Shown: in pieces, positions 8,007 through 15,186 of the stretch | How positions within the stretch are numbered: the stretch's first letter is position 1 | Layout of the letters: every line of letters starts with the position of its first letter | From: Microcystis aeruginosa FD4 | GTDB lineage: Bacteria > Cyanobacteriota > Cyanobacteriia > Cyanobacteriales > Microcystaceae | Assembly (NCBI RefSeq): GCF_009792235.1 | Contig: NZ_CP046973.1 | Location: 1,240,001-1,304,000, forward strand | Length of the DNA stretch: 64,000 nucleotides | Direction: 5' to 3' | The notes under the pieces: generated by a model | Told to the model about the DNA's origin: nothing | The model's database searches: none | What the model saw: the letters and a program-made list of their open reading frames with translations, nothing else | Position numbers and translations under genes: made by a program

Positions 8007-8375
8007 ATGATGACCCTATCAGTAAACGATCGCATCTCCTATAAAGGAGAGAAAGCCACGGTCAAACAAGTCTGGAAAAAGAAAGTCAAGGTCATCCTCT
8101 CAGACCTAAGAGAGATGACGGTAGGAGTAGATGATGTTGAGCCGTGGACTGAAACGGTAAAGGGACAGTTAGCACTCATTAATCTCTCTCAATATGAAGA
8201 CCGACGCGGCTTCACCGATTGGGAGTTAGAGAGTCAGGATGCGATCGAACCCTTGACCCCGAAAAGTAACCAGCCAGAAGATGCGATCGAAACAGAAGAT
8301 GCGATCGAGATAGATATCCAATCGCTGACAACTGACCAACTAATACTTTACAATGCCATTTTTCTAAATTCCTGA
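8007..8375 (+). CDS. unknown protein with an SH3-like N-terminus
   Basis: A 122-residue protein. The first 55 residues (VNDRISYKGEKATVKQVWKK, VKVILSDLREMTVGVDDVEP) read like a small beta-barrel of the kind used to bind nucleic acid or protein. The second half is acidic and contains a three-fold DAIE motif (QDAIE, EDAIE, EDAIE); at DNA level each lies in a GATGCGATCGA repeat. No family is recognised. A second in-frame ATG follows the first, so the start could shift by one codon. Confidence 0.5.
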   Translation: MMTLSVNDRISYKGEKATVKQVWKKKVKVILSDLREMTVGVDDVEPWTETVKGQLALINLSQYEDRRGFTDWELESQDAIEPLTPKSNQPEDAIETEDAIEIDIQSLTTDQLILYNAIFLNS

Positions 8376-8490
8376 CAGACATAGAGCTTCTAAAATCCAA
8401 GACCATCCCGTCAAATACCCGATCGTGTCATTGGATAGAGAATTTAAAAGATGGTAAAGTTTACTTCTTAAGTTATCAAGGGAGTTAAAA

Positions 8491-9414
8491 TTGCCCCAGG
8501 CCAAATGGGCCTTACCGGCGCTCGCAAGGCCGACTTTAAATGTGATCAGGACAGTACCAAAACCTGGGCTGGGGTTGCTCTTGATGGGTGGGTTATTTTT
8601 GCTTGACTGGTGGCTTTCAATTCCGCCGGCAGATGCTCCCCATCAGCTGGCGGGGCCTGTAGATACTCGCCCGCCATTCCTGGACACAAGCAAACTACCC
8701 TCAGGTGTTAAGTACAGATATTTTGTCCAGGCTACTGACTGGTACGGAACTATTCACGGTTACAATGGCACGTCAGTGTCAGAGGGTGTTGCCAGTGTTT
8801 TTGAGGCATTTGGTCCGGTCACTTTGCAAAGAGTTGATCTTAACATCCAGCTTGGTCGTAAAAACGTGATTGTTTCATATGAAACCGGAGACGGATTTGT
8901 TTTAGCGATAGAATCAGCCATCCCAGAATTTCGCAGACCTTACTATACGCCTGGATCAACTCGCATTGTCAGGGTGGAAATCGTAAATACTGGCCAAGTA
9001 ATCACAGATAATAAGGCTCCTTTGGCTCCCTTACCATTCACTTTTGCGCCTCCGGGTAAACTCAACCCTCCCCCGCTTCCCCCCTCACCACCCGCTACTG
9101 ACAAAAACAAAGACAAAAAAGAGACACCAGACGACCGCAAGTTTCCCGGCCCGATATTTGGTGATTTTCCGAGTAAACCAGACAACGATCAAAACAGTGA
9201 TGAGGACAAAGACACAGACAAGAACCCCGACAAAAACCCTAACCCAGATGGACTAAAACCCAATCCTGAACCGAAAGACAAACTCGATCCTAAAAGCAAA
9301 CTGGGATTGAAGCCCGTACCTACAACTGAACCTAAGGAGCCAAAGACCACGCCTACCGGTCCGCATCCTTCCCCGCCCGACTCACCTTTCCCGCTTTTCC
9401 CCCTTTTCCGATAA
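8491..9414 (+). CDS. unknown single-pass membrane protein with a Pro/Asp/Lys-rich tail
   Basis: 307 residues from a TTG start preceded by AAGGGAG. A transmembrane segment lies at about residues 26-46 (GLGLLLMGGLFLLDWWLSIP). A folded region follows (YFVQATDWYGTIHGYNGTSV, VSYETGDGFVLAIESAIPEF), then a low-complexity tail rich in P, D, K and N from about residue 190. The layout resembles adsorption or surface proteins of small phages and conjugation systems, but no homology is recognised. The tail may be longer: an overlapping -1 frame runs to 9506 and ends over the next gene's start. Confidence 0.6.
   Translation: MPQAKWALPALARPTLNVIRTVPKPGLGLLLMGGLFLLDWWLSIPPADAPHQLAGPVDTRPPFLDTSKLPSGVKYRYFVQATDWYGTIHGYNGTSVSEGVASVFEAFGPVTLQRVDLNIQLGRKNVIVSYETGDGFVLAIESAIPEFRRPYYTPGSTRIVRVEIVNTGQVITDNKAPLAPLPFTFAPPGKLNPPPLPPSPPATDKNKDKKETPDDRKFPGPIFGDFPSKPDNDQNSDEDKDTDKNPDKNPNPDGLKPNPEPKDKLDPKSKLGLKPVPTTEPKEPKTTPTGPHPSPPDSPFPLFPLFR
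9396..9402 (+). other. candidate -1 frameshift heptamer (T TTC CCC)
   Basis: In the zero frame the codons are CTT TTC CCC CTT, giving the X-XXY-YYZ heptamer T TTC CCC four codons before the TAA at 9412. A -1 slip opens a frame to TAG at 9504-9506 with the basic/acidic run VPKKEEEKSP and end GKQLLRA. That TAG overlaps the GTG of the next gene by eight bases, the same overlap seen at other junctions in this block. No downstream pseudoknot was identified. Confidence 0.4.
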
Positions 9415-9498
9415 TTAACCCTCAAAATCCGACCGTTCCCAAAAAAGAAGAAGAAAAATCGCCCGTGTACCAAAACACCTCCGGGAAACAGTTGCTGC

Positions 9499-10365
9499 GT
9501 GCCTAGTCCTGTCTCGCAGGGACTTGATAACATTAACCAAAAAAATGACCTGCTATTGGAGAAATTAATTGATTTATCAATGTTAGAGGTTATTAACAAT
9601 AAACTCGGTCCGCAAATTAACGGAGGTTTGTCGGGCTATCTTACAGATAGATTTGTGAAATTGTGGAAGTCGCGAGCAGTTGATCGCGCCCTTAATTTAA
9701 TGGCTACGGCTGCCGCGATTCATAATGCGGTCATGCTGTCTCGAAATATTGGCTCGACTTTGATTCAGACTTTAGGCAATGCCTTAAATATTATCGGCAT
9801 TAAGGATGGTGACGAGGTGGCCCAAAATTTTTCCACAGTTATCGGTGATGGAATTGAAAATATTATCAAAGGTTTAATAGGTGCGGAAAATTATACAACA
9901 CTAAGCGAAACATGGTCTAAAGCAAATAGAATATATCAAAGTGCAATCAATATTTATCAATTAATGACTGATTCACTTTTTGGTATTACTGAGGGTTTAG
10001 AGCAAATTGGCAAATATACAGGTAAAATTGGCAATGCTCTCAAGAAATCGGGGACAGTCCTCGAAAATTCCTATAATTGGATGACAGAGACTTTTAATTT
10101 TTCTAGTGGCAAAAATAGAAAGATTGATAGAGTAATAGAAGGACTACAGCAAGCCAGCGAGGTCGCTTCTGATTTAGAAAGTATAACGTCTGAATTTAGA
10201 TCAGTAACCGAAAACGTAGCGGAAATTGGCCCGCAAATAAACACAATTAAAACAGAAATAAATGGCAAGAAAACCGAAAAAGAAACGGAACAAAACGAAA
10301 GCAAAGAAGCCTCACAGTCTCCAGGAATAAATAAATCAGATTTAGTTAAACCCGATACCGAGTAA
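9499..10365 (+). CDS. unknown helical protein
   Basis: 288 residues from a GTG start. The protein is predicted to be mostly helical, with hydrophobic stretches such as LMATAAAIHNAVMLSRNIGS and IIKGLIGAENYTTL, and a charged C-terminal tail (KTEKETEQNESKEASQSPG). The organisation recalls minor structural or tape-like proteins of mobile elements. This is only a resemblance, and no family is recognised. The next gene begins three bases after its stop codon. Confidence 0.55.
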   Translation: MPSPVSQGLDNINQKNDLLLEKLIDLSMLEVINNKLGPQINGGLSGYLTDRFVKLWKSRAVDRALNLMATAAAIHNAVMLSRNIGSTLIQTLGNALNIIGIKDGDEVAQNFSTVIGDGIENIIKGLIGAENYTTLSETWSKANRIYQSAINIYQLMTDSLFGITEGLEQIGKYTGKIGNALKKSGTVLENSYNWMTETFNFSSGKNRKIDRVIEGLQQASEVASDLESITSEFRSVTENVAEIGPQINTIKTEINGKKTEKETEQNESKEASQSPGINKSDLVKPDTE

Positions 10366-10368
10366 TTT

Positions 10369-11226
10369 ATGACTACCCCCAGCAATTTTAACGAATTTGA
10401 ACACTGGCAAAGCACTATTTTAAGAGTGCATAACCGAATAGTGCGAGATGAATTTAGTGATATTACAGACGATGATTTAGACTTAGCCGTCCCTCGATCT
10501 TCATTGCGCTGGGCTTGCTTGTTAAAAGACAATGACACGGCTGATCTGATGATTCAGAGGTTCTTACTTTTTTATTTCACCCTAAGAAAAGCGCAAGACT
10601 TGCAACAACCTTTTTATGGGATTCCTTTAGACGATTTGCAAGCTTCTAGGAAATTTAAGCCACAAGTTACCTTGTATTTTAAGGAAGATGACGACGACGT
10701 AGAGGAAAATTTGCGCCCGATGTGGGGAGAAATTTCTTTTAGATTAATGAACGAATCTAGCACCACAATTACAAAAACAGAACTAAATACTTTAGCCAAT
10801 AAAATTAAGACAGTATTTGGAGCTGCTAACGGATATATTTGGAAAAAAGGGCGAAAATTATTCTCTTATACCGAAAAAGAAAAAGGATATCAGTTGCAGC
10901 TTCTTTGCCGAGATGAAGCTACAGCTAAAGAGTTGATTAATAAGATTTTAGACTTACAAAATCATACTCCTGATTGGAAGTTTTTAAAGTCTAATATTGC
11001 CGATGATGAAAATGAATCTTTCCCCTATAACCCCGGTAATCACACAATTTTAGGGAAAAGCCGCAAAAAACCGCGCCAGCGTCCAATGGTTGATGTGCGC
11101 TTCCAGTACGCCACGGCTTTTATCTGGGGGGTGAATAAGCCGATCGCTCTTTACGATCGCTCGTTTACCAGCAATTCTCATTTTGAAACGATTTTGCGTT
11201 GTTTCAGCGACCTAGAGATTCGTTAA
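10369..11226 (+). CDS. unknown protein
   Basis: 285 residues. The N-terminus is helical and acidic (DEFSDITDDDLDLAVPRSS). The middle has alternating strands (FKPQVTLYFKEDDDDVEEN, MWGEISFRLMNES) and the C-terminus has RPMVDVRFQYATAFIWGVNK, then PIALYDRSF. No nuclease, ATPase or Rep motif is seen. It lies in tight array with the previous gene and ends at a 219-base gap. No family is recognised. Confidence 0.55.
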   Translation: MTTPSNFNEFEHWQSTILRVHNRIVRDEFSDITDDDLDLAVPRSSLRWACLLKDNDTADLMIQRFLLFYFTLRKAQDLQQPFYGIPLDDLQASRKFKPQVTLYFKEDDDDVEENLRPMWGEISFRLMNESSTTITKTELNTLANKIKTVFGAANGYIWKKGRKLFSYTEKEKGYQLQLLCRDEATAKELINKILDLQNHTPDWKFLKSNIADDENESFPYNPGNHTILGKSRKKPRQRPMVDVRFQYATAFIWGVNKPIALYDRSFTSNSHFETILRCFSDLEIR

Positions 11227-11319
11227 AGAATTTTAACCCCTCTAGGTGCAAGGGTTTTAATGTCATGAAACCTTAAAATGAGAATTGCTGCTCGTTTACT
11301 TTCCTTGATGCCCTTGTAG

Positions 11320-11436
11320 ATGAGTTTGGGTAGTATTCACGGATGGTCTATACCCTTCCGTCGAGTCGGATTGGCTACAAGCCTTGCTATAACTGAGTTA
11401 TCGGATTTACCGAGAGCGGTACAAATATTTTATTGA
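11320..11436 (+). CDS. possible 38-residue gene in the gap
   Basis: The gap 11227-11445 contains a 38-codon frame (MSLGSIHGWSIPFRRVGLAT and on). It is preceded in the same frame by a 13-codon ORF from 11278 that ends in TAG immediately before the ATG. It could be a real small gene, a remnant split by a stop, or chance. The gap may also hold the promoter for the next five genes. Confidence 0.2.
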   Translation: MSLGSIHGWSIPFRRVGLATSLAITELSDLPRAVQIFY

Positions 11437-11445
11437 GCGGATAGC

Positions 11446-12018
11446 ATGGCTAGAAAAAGGTTTTCAGATTTAGAACGGGTGTATGATGCTTTAAAGCTGG
11501 GAAACGTCCAAATTAGCTCTTTACCCCAGAATTTAGACTTTGTTAAATATGCAAAATGGCGCGAAGGTAACGGACCGGAGCGAAGCATCGTCCGGCCTAA
11601 CCTAAATGGAGAGGTTTCGGTCGGTGTAAAAGCGTTTGGATACGGATTTGACGATGAAGAAGCAAAACAATTAGTTACGTTATCCGGTCGGTCTAGCGCT
11701 TTTTTAAATGGATTTGGTCCTAAAGCTAAATTCGGAGTAGCAACTGCCAACCTAGATGATTACAAAACAAATTCTAGCTTTGTCCCTGCTAAAGCTCGCA
11801 TTGCCCAAATTGTGGCCGGAACCACTGAAACATCAGCAATTACTGGACGAAAATACAAGAGTAAAACCGGAGCCGCTTACACCATCCCTATGGGACAAAC
11901 ATCTGGAACGCTTCGCTATCAGCAAACGATTAACGCTATTTTAACTGATGCCGTTTTTAATGGCTCTAATGCTACTCATGTCGTAAGTTTTGAACCAGAG
12001 AGATTCCGCCGTGATTAA
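11446..12018 (+). CDS. unknown protein, candidate structural protein
   Basis: 190 residues, basic at the start (MARKRFSDLERVYDALKLG), then glycine-, serine- and threonine-rich beta-like segments (VSVGVKAFGYGFDDEEAKQL, GRKYKSKTGAAYTIPMGQTS). The composition, lacking cysteine and rich in small residues, is what one sees in capsid or coat proteins. No homology is recognised, so this is a suggestion only. Its stop overlaps the next gene's GTG by eight bases. Confidence 0.5.
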   Translation: MARKRFSDLERVYDALKLGNVQISSLPQNLDFVKYAKWREGNGPERSIVRPNLNGEVSVGVKAFGYGFDDEEAKQLVTLSGRSSAFLNGFGPKAKFGVATANLDDYKTNSSFVPAKARIAQIVAGTTETSAITGRKYKSKTGAAYTIPMGQTSGTLRYQQTINAILTDAVFNGSNATHVVSFEPERFRRD

Positions 12019-12244
12019 TGTAGATCAAGTTAAAGAAGGAATGCGTCTATGGACTCCGGAAAGATTTGATGATGTTTCCGTAGAAGAAACGTCAGAAAGG
12101 TTAATCATTTGTGGGAGCGCGTTGGTAGATTTCTTTTCTTTAGAAATTACTCCGACGGACTATCTTGATATAATTGAAAGCTGCGGGGTAAATGTTGATG
12201 AATATTTAGAAATAATCAACGAAAACCTGTATGACATCCTATAA
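12011..12244 (+). CDS. small acidic unknown protein
   Basis: 77 residues from GTG at 12011 (INVDQVKEGMRLWTPERFDD); a TTG seven codons earlier is possible. The later GTG is preferred because its eight-base overlap with the previous stop matches other junctions in the block. The protein is strongly acidic (VSVEETSERLIICGS, NVDEYLEIINENLYDIL). No family is recognised. It overlaps the next gene by 14 bases. Confidence 0.5.
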   Translation: MINVDQVKEGMRLWTPERFDDVSVEETSERLIICGSALVDFFSLEITPTDYLDIIESCGVNVDEYLEIINENLYDIL

Positions 12245-12698
12245 TGTTAGTAATCTTAATAACTGGCAGTCTGTTTGGAATCAAAGCTTTACAGCAGAAC
12301 CAGCACCGGGAGACAGACCAGAATTAGAGCGGTTTTTTCCTTTACCAGAAATTTCTGTGCCGATTCAGTTAAGCTCTGGTTTACTTACTTTTTACGCTAC
12401 AAGTCAAGGGGCTAATCCTAAATGGAAGTTTGCGGCTAACGTCAAGCGAAAGTATGTCACGGGGTTGACTGTGGGGGGAAACCCTGACGCAGTGGTAGAT
12501 AGCAAGCGAATTTTTTTAAATCAATTTTCGATGCTAAGATACCCTGTTAGTTTTGGTTTGAGTTATTCCTTGCTAATTTCGGTTCCTTATTGGCACAGAC
12601 AAATTTCATTGTATTTATGGGAATACACTGGTCCGATTATTGATTCAGTTGACCAAAAACTCGATTTAATCTTGGAGAGATTACCAGATTTACCATGA
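12231..12698 (+). CDS. unknown protein
   Basis: 155 residues. Aromatic and proline-rich beta-like segments (ELERFFPLPEISVPIQLSSG, LLTFYATSQGANPKWKF) are followed by a hydrophobic C-terminal part (MLRYPVSFGLSYSLLISVPY, ISLYLWEYTGPIIDSV) and a short helix. No family is recognised. Its TGA overlaps the ATG of a 25-residue ORF (ATGA), which indicates translational coupling. Confidence 0.5.
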   Translation: MTSYNVSNLNNWQSVWNQSFTAEPAPGDRPELERFFPLPEISVPIQLSSGLLTFYATSQGANPKWKFAANVKRKYVTGLTVGGNPDAVVDSKRIFLNQFSMLRYPVSFGLSYSLLISVPYWHRQISLYLWEYTGPIIDSVDQKLDLILERLPDLP

Positions 12699-12772
12699 TT
12701 CCATTCACTTTATTGGCTCTTGTTTTTCCTTTATTGATTTTAAAATGTCACAGAAAAATAAGATCGCGTTAA
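12695..12772 (+). CDS. 25-residue hydrophobic peptide
   Basis: MIPFTLLALVFPLLILKCH followed by a basic end (RKIRSR). It starts in an ATGA overlap with the previous gene and overlaps the next by 28 bases. A one-segment membrane peptide with a basic tail resembles small coat proteins, holins or toxin-like peptides. Too short for a family call. Confidence 0.4.
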   Translation: MIPFTLLALVFPLLILKCHRKIRSR

Positions 12773-12921
12773 GCTTTGTCGGTATGGGATTATTATCTGG
12801 GATTATTTTGAGTTACCATCTTCCCCCAGAAAAATTATCGTTTGCGCTTGGTGGTCCTACTGCTGTAGTCGGCGCTGGATTAGCACAATGGAGTAGTAAA
12901 GAAAATTCACGCGATGACTGA
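12745..12921 (+). CDS. 58-residue membrane protein
   Basis: MSQKNKIALSFVGMGLLSGI, then IILSYHLPPEKLSFALGGPT and AVVGAGLAQW with a polar end. Two hydrophobic segments separated by a short polar loop are visible. Holins and small coat proteins look like this, but so do many others. It is the last gene of the block, and a strong terminator follows 30 bases later. Confidence 0.5.
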   Translation: MSQKNKIALSFVGMGLLSGIILSYHLPPEKLSFALGGPTAVVGAGLAQWSSKENSRDD

Positions 12922-12951
12922 AAATAGAATTATTAAGGTCGTTGTCAGTTT

Positions 12952-12985
12952 AAAAATCGATCGCCGTAAAAGCGATCGATTTTTT
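12952..12985. terminator. bidirectional intrinsic terminator
   Basis: AAAAATCGATCGC and GCGATCGATTTTTT form a 13-base stem with a seven-base loop. The A and T runs flank both sides, so it can end transcription of the unknown plus-strand block and of the small minus-strand gene at 12995. It marks the right edge of the block. Confidence 0.85.
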
Positions 12986-12994
12986 CTAGGGGTA

Positions 12995-13135
12995 TCATCT
13001 AGGAAAAATAACTTCTAGGGGAGCGGGAATCATCTCGCCACGAAAGTCAAGAATCTGGACTAGGATTAGATAGGCAACGGCGATTAAAATCGAAATCGTC
13101 CCCGTGATAATAGCGATAATTTTAGCAGAATTCAT
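12995..13135 (-). CDS. 46-residue membrane protein
   Basis: MNSAKIIAIITGTISILIAV continues with AYLILVQILDFRGEMIPAPL. One transmembrane segment precedes a short conserved-looking DFRGEMIPAP motif. I recall similar short proteins in other cyanobacteria, without a named function. It is convergent with the unknown block and shares its terminator, so it is probably host DNA and gives the right boundary of the block. Confidence 0.6.
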   Translation of the reverse strand: MNSAKIIAIITGTISILIAVAYLILVQILDFRGEMIPAPLEVIFPR

Positions 13136-13368
13136 ATAGTTAACCGATAATTTCCTCAGATTATTGATCTATTCTCGCAAAAGCTACCGAAATTTATTCT
13201 AATCTATGATTGCAAGCATAAACAAGTCAGAAGATATCTTACCCGAATAACACGGGAGCGTGGAAGCCAAGTCGTTTTAACGCTTGGATGAAATGCGACT
13301 CGATTGGTTTGAACCAAGCTTATCCTAATTTTACACGACCGGGCAAGATGTCTGTTAAGATTGGTTCA

Positions 13369-13650
13369 TGGCTAATTTATCTCTCACACTTAAACTTCCT
13401 TTTTATCGGTTAAACCAGTACAAAGCACAAGAGTTTGAGCGACTGACTAAGTTGAACACAGGTATTGCTAATCAACTTCTAGAAATTACTAAAAAGGAAG
13501 GATAGAAGAAAGTTAACCAGCAAAGACTTCAAAACAATCCCAAAAAGTTAAGTTCGATGGGGTAAATAACCGTGATAATTTGGCATATTATCAACTGGAA
13601 CAATTCACTCGATCTAAAGCGATTCGAGCAGCTGTTCCCGTTAAATCAAT
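13369..13650 (+). pseudogene. 5' remnant of a tnpB gene
   Basis: MANLSLTLKLPFYRLNQYKA is followed by QEFERLTKLNTGIANQLLE and a stop at 13506. The bases after it continue in shifted frames (NLAYYQLEQFTRSKAIRAAV). This is the N-terminus of an OrfB/TnpB protein of the IS200/IS605 group. The rest is cut off by a small MITE at 13652. The region 13136-13368 holds no gene but may include the element's left end. Confidence 0.6.
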
Positions 13651-13651
13651 T

Positions 13652-13786
13652 GGGTGCATCTCAGTTTTGCAAAAATACTGACAATAGGATATAAAGGAAG
13701 AACGCTTCTTCTCTTCTATCTTGACGTTGTGCCTATATTAATGGTGTCTTGTCCAGATGATATTTCTACAAATATGAGATGCACCC
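13652..13786. repeat. 135-bp MITE-like element with GGGTGCATCTCA ends
   Basis: Perfect 12-base terminal inverted repeats, GGGTGCATCTCA and TGAGATGCACCC. Single ends of the same kind occur near 20774, 45886 and 61491. The element ends five bases before the glycosyltransferase ATG (13792), so it has replaced that gene's leader and supplies an artificial N-terminal extension of 46 codons if read through. Confidence 0.7.
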
Positions 13787-13791
13787 TATTT

Positions 13792-14889
13792 ATGTCTCGT
13801 CCTGTTGTTTATTTTGCCGTTACTAATCATGGTTTTGGCCATGCTGTCCGCAGTGCTTCGGTAGTAGCTAATATTATTAAACTCAATCCCGAAATCTTGC
13901 CGATATTAGTTACCACTGCCCCGCGCTGGTTATTAGATTCCTACATATCAGGAGAATATATTCAAAGACACCGGGGGTTTGATGTGGGGGTAATCCAATC
14001 GGATAGTTTAACGATGGATAAATTAGCTACCAAGGAAAAATTAGAACAAATAATTGCCAAATCAAGGGCAATTATTGCCAGTGAAGTTAATTTTATTAAA
14101 ACTAATCGTGTCGGTTTAGTTGTGGCTGATTTACCGCCTTTAGCGGCACTAATTGCCAAAAGTGCGGGGCTTCCTTGTTGGATGATTGGTAACTTTGGCT
14201 GGGATTTTATCTATCGTGATTGGGGTGAAGAATTCGCCGGTATTAGTGATTGGATTAGTCGTTGTTATAATCAATGTGATCGCTTATTTAAACTGCCTTT
14301 AGCAGAAGCAATGACAGCATTTCCTCACGTTAGCGAGGCAGGTTTAACCGGGGGGACACCCCGCTACAGTGAAGAACAATTGCGACAGGAATTTAAGCTA
14401 AATGCCCCTAAAGAAAAAACTATTTTATTGAGTTTTGGTGGGTTAGGATTAGAAGCAATTCCCTATGATAACCTCGCCAGGTTTCCCGATTGGCAATTTA
14501 TCACTTTTGAAAAAAATGCGCCCGAATTGCCCAATTTAGTCCGCTTACAGGATAAACCAGATCGGAGCTATCGTCCTGTGGATTTTATGCCTCTGTGCGA
14601 TCGAATTATTTCCAAACCGGGATATAGTACCTTTGCCGAGGCTTTAAAATTAGAGGTTCCGATTGTTTCCCTGATGCGAGAAGGTTTCGCCGAATCAGCG
14701 ATTTTATTGGCTGGAATCCAAGATTATAGTTATCATCAAATCATTAGCAGTGAAGAATTTTTTCAAGGTAATTGGGACTTTTTGCGCCAAGCCCCCCAAC
14801 CGCCAAGATTAAAGGTTAAACTGGCTAAAGATGGTGCAGAATCGATAGCGAAAGCTATCGTAGAATACTTTGAGAGGCAACAGCAATGA
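13792..14889 (+). CDS. glycosyltransferase-like protein (MurG/GT28 fold)
   Basis: 365 residues from MSRPVVYFAVTNHGFGHAVR. An N-terminal glycine-rich motif (NHGFGHAVRSASV) and a C-terminal GKPGYS-type acceptor (DRIISKPGYSTFAEALKLEV) match GT-B proteins such as MurG, in which the second motif binds a nucleotide-sugar. The reaction is unknown. A longer frame begins at 13654, but its first 46 codons lie in the MITE, so the internal ATG is preferred. Its stop overlaps the next ATG (ATGA) of a broken small gene. Confidence 0.7.
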   Translation: MSRPVVYFAVTNHGFGHAVRSASVVANIIKLNPEILPILVTTAPRWLLDSYISGEYIQRHRGFDVGVIQSDSLTMDKLATKEKLEQIIAKSRAIIASEVNFIKTNRVGLVVADLPPLAALIAKSAGLPCWMIGNFGWDFIYRDWGEEFAGISDWISRCYNQCDRLFKLPLAEAMTAFPHVSEAGLTGGTPRYSEEQLRQEFKLNAPKEKTILLSFGGLGLEAIPYDNLARFPDWQFITFEKNAPELPNLVRLQDKPDRSYRPVDFMPLCDRIISKPGYSTFAEALKLEVPIVSLMREGFAESAILLAGIQDYSYHQIISSEEFFQGNWDFLRQAPQPPRLKVKLAKDGAESIAKAIVEYFERQQQ

Positions 14890-15084
14890 TTAACTTAGCC
14901 AATTTAACCTCGGATTATTAGCGGTGAATTTAGTTATCGGTCAGCCAGCCTTAGTTTATTGAACAAAGTCCTAGAAACCAGTCAAATTACCGCACTATTT
15001 TTTGACAATCACATTCGGGATAATCAGGGCAGTATCAGCCTCGAAATCGTCAAAAACACCGATAACCCCCCTGGGGAAAGTTGA
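14886..15084 (+). pseudogene. frameshifted small gene after the glycosyltransferase
   Basis: An ATG overlapping the previous TGA opens MINLANL. One base later the frame shifts to PRIISGEFSYRSASLSLLNK, then VLETSQITALFFDNHIRDNQ and SLEIVKNTDNPPGES with a stop at 15082-15084. The coherent sequence across the shift suggests a formerly coupled gene of about 65 codons with a one-base indel. The family is unknown. Confidence 0.4.
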
Positions 15085-15186
15085 CGGCGAACCTGAGCAG
15101 AGAACTAGGGAGACAGAAACAAGATCGGGCAGAAAGCCGATACTTGTTACAATAGTTTACAAATCACCCTGCCTTGTCACCGAACT

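Noticed and set aside
9189..9599. Minus-strand glycine/serine-rich frame
   Set aside because: It is the shadow of the Pro/Asp/Lys-rich tail of the 8491 gene and has a low-complexity translation with no start signal.
13654..13791. Upstream extension of the glycosyltransferase
   Set aside because: These 46 codons lie inside the MITE with GGGTGCATCTCA ends; the conserved fold begins at the ATG at 13792.
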